Of a stretch of DNA of 64,000 bases, positions 24,611 through 37,520 are shown piece by piece. Origin of the DNA: Hippophae tibetana (Eukaryota; Streptophyta; Magnoliopsida; Rosales; Elaeagnaceae); assembly GCA_037013495.1 (NCBI GenBank), contig CM072811.1, forward strand, positions 27,158,159 to 27,222,158. Direction: 5' to 3'. The notes beneath the pieces were generated by a model. The model saw only the letters and a program-made list of their open reading frames with translations. It made no database searches and was not told the DNA's origin. A program made the position numbers and the translations under genes. Numbering within the stretch: position 1 is the stretch's first letter; each line of letters starts with the position of its first letter.

Positions 24611-25390
24611 TGCTTACCACAATGTGTTGGTTTTTAAATTGGGAATTGATATTTTTTCTAAGCATGGAAACTTTTCTCTTGTATTAATAAAAATAATTCT
24701 GACAATAGCATAGCCTTTAAACGTTGTCGTGAAGATCAATGATGTCACCAATGCTTTGCTTTGTTTGGAAATTGCTTGCTTGTGTATAAAAGAATAGTAA
24801 ACTAAGTTTTATCTTATTAAAATTTTGTTAGTAGCTTCAAGGAGTTTACCGTGATTATATAAGATTTTGTTTACGGTCTTGGATCAAATCAAATATCTAA
24901 CTAGCTAAAATTTATATCTAGTTAGTTAAAAGTTATTTTTTTTTTCTTGTCATATTATACATTTGTACCAAACATGCCATTCATGGACAGACAAATGCTA
25001 ACTAATGATAACTCTCAACCTTGGGTGTAATCGAATGCTTACAGTTTGGTTGCTTTAATTAAACCGTAAATGCAGAATCGAACCTATACTTTTGGGTTTT
25101 GGATGATTAGTGTGTATACCTTTTGGAACTGTGAAGTTGAAATGCAAAATCTCAAAGGCAATTTTATGTCTTCTACGATGGTTTAGGCTGCAAGTGATTA
25201 TCTTTGACAAACATTCTGAGATCACAGAAGCTGCTGAATGGAACTGAAGGGCATATAACAATAACTCACTCTCTATATTACTACTTGTTGTTTACCATAC
25301 CAATTAGTACAACTCGTCAATTTAAAGGTAAAATTATCATTTTTGTATCTATAAATTTAAAGATATTATTTTTTAAAGTAGTTTTATAAC
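24611..25390 (+). other. 3' flank of gene 2, shared with the pseudogene copy
   Basis: There is no gene. Positions 24610-25130 align by eye with 43320-43700 downstream of the AAA-ATPase pseudogene, with shared strings such as 'ggttgctttaa', 'accgtaaatg' and 'gtgtgtatacctt'. Positions about 25135-25190 weakly match the TIM14 intron (about 45855-45915). This suggests that the copied block once continued into TIM14 here too. Confidence 0.6.
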
Positions 25391-25922
25391 TGTTTGGAAA
25401 TTATTAGATACAATTGACTTGTAAATAAAATGAAAAAAAAACAGGACACAAATATTTTTTGTGAAAAACCCTCTAACAAATTAAGGGAAAAAATACGGAC
25501 AAATTTAGGAAGATTTTACTATAATAAAAGAATTACAAAGCCTTCTTTCTAGAATAAGGAGAGCATAATTGACAATATTCTTTCTCTTATAATAGGAGAA
25601 AACACTCTTCTTAGATAAAGGTAAGACACTAGTATTTAGGAGAAATTTAGTTTTCTCTCTAATACACACTCTCTCTCTTTCTCTCTCAAATTGGGATGCT
25701 TCAAACGGGAGGAGAAGCCTTATATTTATAATGTGTTTGGCTCATTCATTATTGGTGTGAAAGGAAGATTGCCACTCTTATCTACATGTGCAGCCACCAT
25801 TTTATTCAAAGGTTGGCTAACAAAATTCAAAGGTTGGTCAACAACCCATGCAAGGTTGGCCAACAACCCATGCATTTCATTCTCCAAAAAATAGTCCATA
25901 AAAGAGGCTTCACATTTTCACA
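25391..25922 (-). repeat. 3' LTR of copia element D
   Basis: It runs from TGTTTGGAAA to ...TTTTCACA on the plus strand (TGTGAAAATG start on minus). A purine tract adjoins it at about 25925-25937. It contains a short internal repeat of 'ggttggccaacaacccatgc' type near 25814-25873. Confidence 0.85.
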
Positions 25923-28900
25923 TTTCTCCTACTTAAAGTCACTTTTGTGGTAATTCTTCAACCCTTCCTCTCTTTCCAATTCCAAGGCCCTTACATTTCT
26001 GCTAGGCCGATGGAGGATCGACACTGTATGAACTTGTCCGTGTTAATTGGCTTGGTCATAACATCTACTAGGTTTTCATTAGTGTGAACCTTCTGCATAT
26101 CCACGTTTCCTTCCTCCACTACTTCTCATACAAAGTGATATTGAACCTTTATATGCTTTGTTCGTGAATGAAATGCTGGATTCCTTGCGATGTGCAAGGC
26201 ACTCTGACTGTCACAAAACAGAACGATCTTTTCTTGTTTGTGCGCAAGCTCTTCCAATAGCTTTTGTATCTAGACTGATTCCTTGCAAGCTTGTGTAGCT
26301 GCCATATATTCTGCTTCCGTTGTAGATAAAGCCACAATTTTCTATAGTTTAGAAACCCAGTTTATAGCTCCTCTTGCAAGTGTAAACACATAACCCGTAG
26401 TGGATTTGCTTTTGTTGAGGTCTCCTGCAAAATCTGAATCCACATAACCCCTGACAAGAAATTTTGATCCTCTATAACATAATGCAGCATCTGAGGTTCC
26501 TCTGATGTATCTCAGAATCCTCTTCACGGTATTCCAATGCTCTCCATTAGGGTTTTCCATATATCGAATGACTGCTCCCACTTCTTGTGCAATATCTGGT
26601 CTTGAACATATCATGACGAACATCAAACTTCCCACTGCGGATGCATACGGTACTCGAGACATCTCCCTTCTCTCAGCTTCATTGCTAAGAGACATACTTG
26701 AGGATAACTTGAAATTAATAGGAAGAAGGGTAAATATTGGCTTACAATCTTGCATGTTGAAGCGTCGTAAGATTTTCTTCAAGTAATTCTTCTGAGAAAG
26801 CCAAATCTTCCTGTTATTTCTGTCTCAATAAATTTGCATCCCTAGAATCTTATTTGTTGATCCCAAGTCCTTCATATCAAATTCCCTAGCCAATTTTGCC
26901 TTCAATTCTTGGATTCGAACTTTGTTGGGGCTTGCTACCAATATGTCATCCACGTACAACAACATAATGATATAGTCGTTATCATTCTCAAACCTCTTGT
27001 AGTATGTACAATGATCTGAACTGATTATGTTATATCCAAGGCTCATGATGAAGGAATCAAATCTCTTGTACCAACACCTCAGCACCTGCTTGAGCTCGTA
27101 TAGAGATTTGTTCAACCTGTAAACCAAGTTCTCCTTGCCTATTTCAACAAAACCTTCTGGTTGGAGCATATAGATTTCCTCTTCAAGTTCTCTATAAAGA
27201 AATGCAATTTTCACATCCAACTACTTCAAATGTAAGTCAAACATAGCACACATAGCCAGGACTACTCTGACTGTTGTAAGTCGAACTACTGGGGAAAAAA
27301 TCTCATTAAAGTTAATGCCTTCTTTCTAAACATATCCTTTTACCACCAATCTTGCATGATACCATTCCAGTTGATCATTGCTATCATGCTTGATCTTGTA
27401 GACCCATTTGTTACCAATGGATTTTCTTCCATATGGTAACAGCACCAGCTTCCATATCTTATTCTTGTGTAGAGCTTCAATTTCTTCTTGCATTGCTGTC
27501 ATCCACAGAGATGCTTCTGAGCTGCTTGTAGCTTCATGAAATTCGAGGGCTCTTCATCCTCTGTTAAAAGATAGTATGCAATATTGCTCTCCGTAATATA
27601 CTCTGAGTGCTAAGCTGGTGGCCTTCTTTCACGGGTAGACTTACGAACTTCTAGAGCCTCAGACTCGACTGGTTTGTGTACCTCATACTCCGGTGCTGAT
27701 TCAAAAGAATTTGGAGCTTCTTCTTCCAGATTATTTTCCATGTGTACCGTTGTAGTATCTGAACTTTCCTTTGTCATGTTATCATTTCCTTTTTTCTGTT
27801 GTAGTTGATCTTCTACAAAGATCACATCCCTACTGATAATAAGCTTGTGGGTAGTGGGATCCCACAAGCGATACCCCTTTATTCCTTCATCATCCCTAAG
27901 AATATACATTTCCTGGATTTCAGATCCAATTTTGTTCTTTCTTGGCTGTTATACATCATATACACAGGACCTCAAAAATAATGTAATGTAGAGTAATCTG
28001 TTGGCTTACTAGTCCACATCTTCATTGGCATCTTTGAGTCAATTGCAATTGATGGTGGCCAATTTATCACATAACAGGTGGTAATCGTTGCTTCTGCCCA
28101 AAATGAGTTGGGTAGACTTGCAGTCCTCAACATAACTCTTATCCGTTCTACAAGAGTTATATTCATCCGCTCTGCCACTCCATTTTGCTGAGGCGTGTAT
28201 GCGATTTTGAACTATCTTTCCATACCTTCTTACTTACAAAGAGTAAGAAACTCACCATCTATGTACTCTTCTCCATTATCTGCCCTCAAACACTTGATTC
28301 TTTTCCCAGATTCAAGTTCCACAAGCACTTTGAATTCTTTAAAAATTGAAAAACCATCTGACTTCTTCTTGATTGGATACACCCAACATCTCCTGGAGTA
28401 ATCCTCAATGAAAGACACAAAATACTTTGCTCCTCCTAGAGACATTTCCGGTGATTCCCACACATTAGAATGGATCAAGTCTAGGATGCACTTACTCCTA
28501 GCAACATATCTACCGAATGCCAATCTATGTTGCTTACTTGTAACACAATGCTCACATAAAGGTAAATTTATCGATTTGAGTCCCAGAAGTAGTTTTCTAT
28601 CAGAGAGAATATTTAAACCTCGTTCCGATATATGGCCTGGTTTGAGATGACACATCATCGTAGATTGTTCTCCATCATTGGTGTTGCGACACACGCATTA
28701 GCTTTCGGTAGTGTTTCCCCTTCAAGCATGAATAGATTCACTGCGATCTTTTCTGCCTTCATAATCAAAAGTGCACCTCTCACAATCTTCATGATCCCAT
28801 TCTCGACATAGTCTTACATCCAAGACTGTCTATTTGCCCCAAAGACAATAGATTCTTCTTCAAGTCCTTCATATGTCGTACATCTTGAAGAGTGTGAACC

Positions 28901-30032
28901 GTACCATCAAACATTTTTATTTTGGTAGTACCAATACCAACGATCTGTAAAGCATGATCATCACCCATGTGTACAAAACCTCCTGAGATTGGTTCATATT
29001 TGTAGAACCACTCTCTACGAGATGTCATGTGCCATGTTGCTCTTGAGTCTAGTAACTAGACATCAGTGAACTGTTTTCTGCTTCCAACCTTTGTTGTTGC
29101 CTCGCTATATAGAACTTCGACACTATCTAAGATGCTTGCTACATTCCCTTGAGCATTTGATGACTCAGGGTCTCCACTCTTCTTGTTCCAACAATCCTTC
29201 TTGTGGTGCCGCTTCTTGCCACAATTGTAGCATTTAACATTCTTCTTACTTCTTGACTTCGATCTACCATGATTCTGACTCCCATTGAAGTCACGTTCCA
29301 TTGATCTCTCTCGTGTCACCATCAATTCTTTTGATTACTACGAACTTGCATGTCTGTCCTTCCTATTTTTGCGCCTATTTTCTTCTTCTAAAACAGTGGC
29401 TGCAATATCGTCGAAGACTATATAATCTGAAAGGATGTTGTTCATCAGGTTGATGATGAGTTGATCATACGAGTCAGGTAGACTTTGAAGTAGAATCTCA
29501 TCACATTCAACTTTTTCTATTTTATGCCCCAACGTAGTAAGTTGAGAAAATAGAGTATTCAAGGTGTTGATGTGATCAGTTACATGACCGATGTGGATTC
29601 TACCATTCGAAGAGTGTAGAGCTTTCTCTTTAAGAAGATCTTATTGTGAAGTGACTTGGCCTCGTACAGTCTTGTTAGAGTATCTCATATCTCTTTTGCA
29701 GTCTTCTTCTTCGCCACACTAGACAATACTCTATCGGCTAGTGCTAAATGTAGATTAACAATTGCATTACCATCTATCTCATTCCACTTTTCATCAGTGA
29801 TCCCTGTAGGCTTTTCTCCAATTGCTTCCAAGCAATTATCTTTCCTTAAAATTGCCTTAATCTTCATTTTCCACAACGAGAAATTGCTCTTGTTGAACTT
29901 CTCAATATCGTACTTTGTTACCATAATAATGATCTGTTTTTTTTAACTCGAACCGGTTTTCACTATGAATAGTATATGTTAATAGTACATATCTGTGAAC
30001 AGTACCCCCAGAACCTGGAGCTCTGATACCAC

Positions 30033-30525
30033 TGTTAGGAAATTATTGGGGTACAATTGGCTTATAAACAAAATAAAATTGAAAAAAATGAAGATAAATT
30101 GGACACAAATATTTTATGTGGAAAACCCTTAAACAAATTAATGAAAAAACCACGAGAAAATTTAAGAAGATTTCACTATAACAAAATAATTACACCACCT
30201 TCTCTCTAGAATAAGGATAACACAATTGAAAATACTCTCTCTTATAATAGGAGAAAACACTCTTCTTAAACAAAAAAAAAAGACACTAATATTTAGAAGA
30301 AATTTAGTTTTCTCTCTACTACACACTTTTTCTTTCTCTCTAAAATTGTGATACTTTAAATAAGAGAAAAAATCCTACATTTATAATATATTTGGCTCCA
30401 TCATTATTGGTGTGAAAGAAAGATTGATATTCAGGTGTTGTCATCCTTTTATTCAAAGGTTGACAACAACCCATATATTTCATTTTACAAAAATAGTCTA
30501 CAAAAGAAGTTTTTTTCTTTTCACA
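30033..30525 (-). repeat. 5' LTR of copia element D
   Basis: It runs from TGTTAGGAAA to ...TTTTCACA on the plus strand and matches 25391-25922 along its length, with one internal stretch shorter. Confidence 0.85.
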
Positions 30526-31850
30526 ATAAAGACTCTCTAAAGATATTCATAAATCATAAGGTTCTCTTGTAATTCCATAGAGGAGGAAAAAGTACTAAAT
30601 TGTCTTTGCTATATAATTAAGTTAAATTGATTGTTACGAAAATAAGCAAATTAATAACCCACCACACATACGCACGTCGTTTTAAGAATCGTTTGAGTGC
30701 TCTGATAGATTTCCAACCCTTTTTCCTTCCTTTATCTGTCTTTCAGTCTCTACCATTCTTTCTATATCATCTTCGATCTTCTATCACTCTCACTCTACCT
30801 CTACTTTTTCTAGTTTGCTTTCTTTTGTTTCAATAAGAGTATAGGAATGGTATATTCGATTGAAATTTTTAATGATTTCATAAAATTTTAGTATATTCGA
30901 TTGAAATTTTTAATGATTTCATAAAATTTTAGTATATTCGATTGAAATTTTATATAAATTTTAAAAATTCAAGAATATTTATAAAAAATAATCATTGATT
31001 TTAAAATATTTTAAAATTCTGATAATTTTGATAGATTTTTTAATTAAAATTATTCATAATAAAATTTTAATTCATTCTCCTATCAACCCCAAAGATTTAT
31101 AATCATTTATAACTATTTTTTATATTTATTACTTATCTCGAACATTCTCTATTATTCATTTAATTATTTACGATATAAATCCATAGAGACCCATGAAACA
31201 AAATTAATTACATCTACCAAGATTTGTAAAAATCGACAAGATTCTTTAAAAATTCTTAAAATCTGAAAGGAATATACACACGGTCAGATAGAGAAATCAC
31301 CAATTATGCTCGATCATATTTGGTTGATTCACTATTATATTGAAATATCAAATATTCACAGCCAGGTATATTTTTTTATTATTTAAATTAAAAATAAATA
31401 CTAATAATATAATTTATATTTATAAAAAATCACAAATAAAATATATTAATTAAATTAATATTTAAATATTAATTAATTGATATTAATTATTTACCATTAT
31501 TCGATAGAAATCTTTACATAAGTCCTAGTAAACAAAAAATATACTTATAACTTACTAGAGCTCACTATTCACTTTTTCTTAAATTCTATTTGATGTTAAT
31601 TTTTTTTCTAAAAAACTAACTTAAGTATCGGAACGAATACGACATCCACTGATATTGTTCCATCTTATATGATTTTTTAATGATTTTTATATCTATGTCA
31701 AGAGAATGCGACCTAACAAAAATAGACTTCTACACCCTCTTAATAGTATTTGTTTTTCTTCTCTTTACCTTTTTTTCTCTTAGTTCATTTTCATTTTATA
31801 TTTTCTTTATATTATTCTTTGTTCTTCTCTTATTTTCTTTAATTATCATC
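30526..31850. other. AT-rich spacer with a 41-bp tandem repeat
   Basis: No gene is seen. A 41-bp unit beginning 'gtatattcgattgaaatttt' is present as two identical copies (30850-30890, 30891-30931) and a partial third (30932-30951). The rest is AT-rich, including a T-rich block (31740-31860). Confidence 0.6.
30850..30951 (+). repeat. 41-bp tandem repeat, 2.5 copies
   Basis: The first two units are identical and the third keeps about 20 bases. Confidence 0.9.
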
Positions 31851-31859
31851 ATTATTTTG

Positions 31860-34690
31860 AGTAAAATTTAGAATACACAATTCTAAAAGACATTAATACT
31901 TTTTAAAGACTACTCATAATTTAAAGAGAAGAGAAATACAAATATTAAAAAAGAAAGCCCACAATTGACACTTAAATTAAGAATACAAAAAAAATTAAAA
32001 GATGCCCAACCCAAATGCAAGAGAGATTATTTATAATCTTTACCATACAATCTACACCATATAAATATAAAATTAATAAATAATTCTAACCACACATTAT
32101 TACCACATTCTACACATTTTTTTTATAAAAAATCTTCTTTCTATATCCTTCTAAAATTTTCTCTTAAAAAAACTTTCACAACATGGATTGGGCTTTTATT
32201 TTCCTTGGGCTTTGTAATGGGTTGGGGTTGATCTTCAACACTCACCCTCAATACCAACTATTAATTTTTTTACTGTGATGAGCTGACAGTAAAACATTTT
32301 GAACTTGCCAATACTCAAGCCTTTTGTCAACAAGTCTGTAACTTGACCATCTTTCTTTATTTTTCTCATTTTAATTTCTTCTTGCAGAACCTTTTCTCTG
32401 ATAAAATGATAATGCACTTCAATATACTTAGTTTTTGCATGAAAGACTGGATTCTCTTCCAAATGAATTTTCGACTGATTATCACAGTATAACAGAACTA
32501 CATAATCTATTTATTGATGTAGATTATCCATTAACTGTATCAACCATGTACTCTCTTGAGTTGCCATTGTTATTGCTTGATACTTAACTTCAATGGTTGA
32601 TAATGATATTGTCAAATGTCTCTTGCTACACCAAAAAATTATTCTAGAACCAAGCTTAAATATATACCCAATTTTTGATCTCCTAGTGTCATGATCTTCT
32701 TCATAGTCAGTATCACAGTAACCAACTACCTTGTCATCTCCATCTTTCTTATACAAAAGACCATAATCAATTGTACTTTTCATATATCTTAGTATTCGTC
32801 AAACTGCTTCCAAATGAGGTTTTTTTAGATTTTACATGTACCGACTCATCACACTAACTACATAAGAAATTTCAGGTCAAGTTAAGGTTAAGTAGATCAA
32901 ATTGCCAACCAATTTTCAATACATTATCACATATTCCAAATCTTTTCTTTCTGTGCACACATTTTGACATTTGGTTCCATCGACGTTGAAATTGGCTTGC
33001 ATTCAAGAATTTTGAACCTCTTCAACAAATCATTGGAATATTTTTACTAACAAAGAAATACTCCTTCTTGTGTGCAATCAACCTTTAGATCAAGGAAGTG
33101 CTTGAGTTGTCCAAGTTCCTTCATCTGGAAACAGACTGATAAATTCTCCTTTGTTCGAAGAATTTATACCTCATCATTATTGATTATGATTAAATCATCT
33201 ACGTATACTAGCACAATAATTATCTCTCTTTTATTGGCTTTGAAAAACAAGATGGAATCTACAGGTGTTACTGAATAACCATTTTGTGTTAAAAATTCAA
33301 CAATTTTACCACACTAGGTGCTTGTTTTAATCCGTAAAGTTCTTTCCACAGCTTACACACATATTTGGGATAATCTTGGCTCTAAAAACCCATTCGTTGG
33401 ATCATGTAGATCTCTTGATCCAGCTCTCTATAAGAAAAGCATTTTTCACATCCATATACCACACATTCCAGTCTTTATTATCAACAAGCGCAAGTAGGAC
33501 TTGTATAGTTGTAAGTTTCACCACCGGACTAAATGTTTCATCATAGTCTATTTCATATTGTTAAGAGAAACCATGAGCTACCAATTGTGCATTGTACTCT
33601 CAATTGACCTATCTAGATGACACTTTATCTTGTAAACCAACTTATAGGATATGAGTTTCATTTCTCTTGACTTTCACACCAGATCCTAAGTTTGATTTTG
33701 CTAAAGTGCATCAATCTCTTCTTTTGTAGCTATCATCCACTCAGAACTTTGCTATATTTCTTCAACTATGGCTACATTGGTGTATTTGGGATTTTTCCTT
33801 CATGTTCTTATTGACCTTCGGAGTTGAGATTATGGAGTTGATTCTTCCATTTCACTAGGTCCACCTTCTTCGTTTGGTTGTTGATATATGCCAGTTTTTC
33901 AAGGATTCTAAGTTACTCTTTGTTCGACATCATCACCATTTCAATCTCCTAATTCATCTGAACTTGGTTAGAGTTTAATAGTATGCTCATCCATCTTTTG
34001 TTGTAGCTTGTCTCCAAATTCTCTTTAGTCTAAAAACACCTCTATCTCTAAAGACCACCAAAAAGATGCTTCATCGAACACCACATCTCATGATATATAG
34101 CATATTCCACTTGTTAGATTGCAACATTTCCACCCATTTCTATGATTATCGTATCCCACAAAGATACATCTAATAGCTTTCTTGTCAAACTTGCTCCATA
34201 AATGATCAAGAATAAATAAATAACATATATAGCTAAATACTCGACTGTAGGTTTTATGTTCTATAGTTTCTCAAAGGGTGAAACAAATCCTAACCTGTTG
34301 ATTACAAAGGCTACAATCCTCATTGATTCAGCCCAAATTTTTTCTGATACATTCTTTTCATGTAGCATACTTCAACAAATTTATGCAAGATATTGATTCT
34401 TTCTCTCTGCTATACCATTTTCTTGTGACGTGTTGGCATAAGTGTACTGATGACATACATGGAATTCCTTTAGATATTGAGAGAACTTGCTTGAGCTATA
34501 TGAAAATCGATGAGATTTACCATACTAGCATCATATATAGATTGTGTATGTTCTCATGTCTAATTGAGAAAGCCTTTTAAGCATCGACTTCTTCATCATC
34601 ACACTTAGCTGGCAATAACTAATATGACCTAACCGTATGTGCCATAAATCTGTTGAATCATTTTTTTCTTGTCCTATCTACATACATTAT
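31860..34690 (-). mobile_element. partial Ty1/copia fossil (element E)
   Basis: This is a broken minus-strand copia remnant lacking its gag end. Recognisable parts are the RNase H region (about 32783-32235, with a YCDTDY-type box near 32715), reverse transcriptase (about 33500-33000, with an YVDD-like box near 33200) and integrase C-terminal and core pieces (about 34470-33700). A piece like the GAG-pre-integrase region reaches to about 34660. A purine tract followed by TGTTGAAGATC (minus strand, from about 32242) marks the probable start of its 3' LTR, whose far end is not resolved. No second LTR was found, and the right end abuts a different repeat at about 34690. Confidence 0.7.
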
Positions 34691-34930
34691 TACAAAATGT
34701 AGCATTTAAGTCGATTTGTAAAGTCGGTTTTTGACAAAACTCAACTTATAATGAATTTTAAGTCAGTTCGGTGTAGAACCGATGCTACACATAGCGTTAG
34801 TTAACGTGTCGAACCGATGTTACACATGTAGATATCGTTGGTTTACCACATCAACCGACCCTACGTCCTACGTATAACATTGGTTTCACACGCCAACCGA
34901 CGCTACATAGCGTAGCGTAGTAGAGTATTT
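34690..34930. repeat. CACTA-like subterminal repeat patch
   Basis: Several direct and inverted copies of a motif 'gaaccgatgctacacat' and 'caaccgacgctacatag' occur within 240 bp. Dense short repeats of this CGGTT/AACCG-plus-TACG type are found in the subterminal regions of plant CACTA (En/Spm) transposons. No clear CACTA end or transposase is visible, so this is a fragment at best. The class is inferred. Confidence 0.45.
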
Positions 34931-36220
34931 ATTAAGTTCGTTGCTTAGTATAAAAGTGTTACTTATTTTTATTATAATTTAATCTTATTATTATTAGAAA
35001 GTGATCCACGATGATAAATGATTATTTTTATATTTTTATTTAATTTTTTAATTAAAAAATGAAAAATTAAAAAAAATTAATTTTATTCTTGTATGATTAT
35101 TTGTTAATAATAATATGATTAAATTATTACAAAAATAAATATAAATTTGTGTATCATTTTTATAATAAAAAAAATTGAAATTATTTTTTTCAATTTATAA
35201 AAGGGTAATATGATGTATTGGAAAAAATGACCTTTAATATGAAAAGATAATATGGTCCTTTTATATATTTTACATTTAATATACTATAAAATCAACAAAC
35301 ATATTGTGAAAATGAGTAATTTTATATGTATTTATTTAGTTACATCTTTATATTAATGTATTTAAAATTTATTAGTTGTTATATAAAAAATTTGATGTAA
35401 AAATTGGTAAGAATTATATCAATTTTAAGTAGAGATCTCGAATTAAATTTGTAGTGACTATATACATAATTTCTTAAAAATAATATTAATTAATAATTAA
35501 ATCATTGAAACTTAAGATGAATAAAATGAAAAGTATTAAGTAAATTTATAATTAATCTATTCTTATTTCTACTAAAAAAATAAAATAATAAAATAATATT
35601 TTTAAAACTTAAAATTATAAAAATAATACATTTTATTTCTATTTTATATATTTTTATTAAGTCTAACACATTACATCATTTTAAACACTATTTAATTAAA
35701 TATTATTTAAATTAGATTACAATTATTTAAATTTGTTTAATATTCAATACCATCAATTTAGAACATTTTTAATGTTATTAAAATATTATTTTTACTATTA
35801 GAAATTTTAACCATATTAATTTTTATAATTTTTCAAAAATGAGAATTCCACACCTTATGGCCATTAATAACTCAAAATGAATTCGTACTGAAGATGCAAA
35901 AATAAATACATTTTATTTTTGTTTGAAGGGATCTAATTACACAAATTTCCATTTGATTTAAAAATCATAGTTTAAAAATGTAGAGAAAAATAATAATTTG
36001 AAAGGGTTAATGACTCTTTATTTATTTTTGGCTTATGGTGTTATATGTTCCCGCTCAATTAAAATTTCACTTTTAGTAAGCACGAAAATTTGTTACGAAA
36101 TTTAGTAGAAAATTACAACAAAATTATGTGGTAAAATTCACTTCACTTTTATTGCTTGCAATATTTTTTTTTTCACAAAAATAATACTAAAAATACATAA
36201 ATTTTTATTTACTTTTGTAC
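34931..36220. other. AT-rich spacer
   Basis: Nothing is recognised. The sequence is very A+T-rich with no open frame of note. Confidence 0.6.
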
Positions 36221-36237
36221 AATATTGTTTATATTAT

Positions 36238-36620
36238 AACATGTGTCAATATTATTAAAAAATAAATTATTTTACAAGTTTTCAAATATTTACTTAACAT
36301 AACACGATGTAAAAACCATAAATGTAAAAGCTAGCGATATGAATATCTCTTTGTCATAATGTTTCATGATAAATAAATATAAAATTAAAATTTTATATAA
36401 GAATTTATTTGTTTTAGATAGTCGAGGAAGTTTTGAATAAAATAGATATTAAGCATGCTATAACTATTCGTCCTAATTATTAAAGTACCTGCTATTTGAA
36501 CGTTTCTTTAAGTTTGTCACTTATTTTATGATAAATTACCGCAATTTTTTTAATAATCATAGCTTTATTTTTTGTGCTAACTAAAAAAATATTAAGACTA
36601 AATTTAATTATGAACTAAAC
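36238..36620 (+). repeat. direct repeat copy 1 of a ~0.4-kb sequence
   Basis: It begins 'acatgtgtcaatattattaa' and matches 37142-37520 across its length at high identity by eye, for example through 'aacacgatgtaaaaaccata' and 'aagcatgctataactattcg'. The pair encloses a different 0.5-kb repetitive segment, as LTRs or a duplicated target would. Confidence 0.85.
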
Positions 36621-37141
36621 TTAAAACAATCTCAAAAAAACGCTTTCAAGTTGAAAGTTATCCAAACTTATAAGATGTCTCTCATCATAAAGTCTACTCG
36701 ATGTGGTACTTAAGAAACCTTAACAACCTAACACATCGATGAGGTTGGGTTTTAAAATGAGAGCTCAAATCATTGTAACGAGAGCCTACTATGGTTGATA
36801 CTATGTCAAAGAACTTGTCTAACTCAGCTTCAAAAACGCGCTTATAAGGTGAGGGTTGTTTATATGATGTCTCTCAACATAACGTCTAGTCTATATGAGA
36901 CTTAAAAAAATGTAACAACCCCTTGTCATATTGGTGAGATTAGATCTTAATATGAGAACCCATATTACTATAAGGAGAGCCCATGACCTAACCATCGATT
37001 AGGTCACTAGTTCTAATAATATGTTAGAAAATCTAAACCTAACTCAGCCTCGAAAATGCACTTACAAGGTGAAGATTACTTAGGTTTATAAGATGTCTTT
37101 CGACATAGAACTTGATCGCCGCGAGATTTAAGAAATCTTAA
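36621..37141 (+). repeat. tandem ~200-bp repeat units between the direct repeats
   Basis: Three diverged units start near 36637, 36832 and 37052. Each has an 'aaaacgcgcttataaggtga'-like opening, then a 'taagatgtctctca' block and an 'acttaagaaa' block. Units 1 and 2 also share a 'gagagccca/ctac' tail. The third is cut short where the second 0.4-kb direct repeat begins. Confidence 0.7.
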
Positions 37142-37520
37142 CACATGTGTCAATATTATTAAAAAAAATATTTTACAAGTTTTCAAAATATTTATGTAAC
37201 ATAACACGATGTAAAAACCATAAATGTAAAAGCTAGCTATATGAATATCTCTTTCTCACAATGTTTCATGATAAATAAATATGAAATTAAAATTTTATAT
37301 AAGAATTTATTTGTTTCAGATAGTTAAGTAAGTCTTGAATAAAATAGATACTAAGCATGCTATAACTATTCGTCCTAATTTATTAATGTATATCTTCGTT
37401 GAAAGTTTTTTGAGTTTCTCACTTATTTTATGATAAATTACTACCCAAATTTTAATAATCATAGCTTTATTTTTTATGCTAACTCAAAAAAATTATTAGC
37501 AGTAAATTTGATTATGAACT
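37142..37520 (+). repeat. direct repeat copy 2 of a ~0.4-kb sequence
   Basis: Matches 36238-36620 in the same orientation. No start like TGT...ACA, primer-binding site or purine tract was seen at either copy, so the identity of the element is open. Confidence 0.85.

Larger units (their letters stand above)
25391..30525 (-). mobile_element. Ty1/copia retrotransposon fossil with both LTRs (element D)
   Basis: This is the most complete element in the window, but it is broken many times over. The LTRs are 25391-25922 (3') and 30033-30525 (5'), differing at roughly 15-20% of positions by eye plus a gap, so it is old. The primer-binding site at 30017-30031 reads TGGTATCAGAGC on the minus strand. 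The gag-like region is about 29924-29340, with a CCHC knuckle (CYNCGKKRHHKKDC) near 29220. The protease to GAG-pre-integrase region is about 29028-28600. Integrase is about 28550-27970, reverse transcriptase about 27220-26825 (YVDDI box near 26950) and RNase H about 26780-26150. A near-match target duplication (ataac and ataaa) flanks it. It lies between AAA-ATPase genes 2 and 3. Confidence 0.9.

Noticed and set aside
30016-30033. tRNA-like sequence ctctgatacca
   Set aside because: It is the primer-binding site of a copia element, complementary to the end of initiator tRNA-Met, not a tRNA gene. The same holds for 46513, 60515 and 63815.
36238-37520. CRISPR-like or satellite array
   Set aside because: The repeats are long (200 and 400 bp), few and diverged, in a plant nuclear context. 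No regular spacer pattern exists here or elsewhere in the window.
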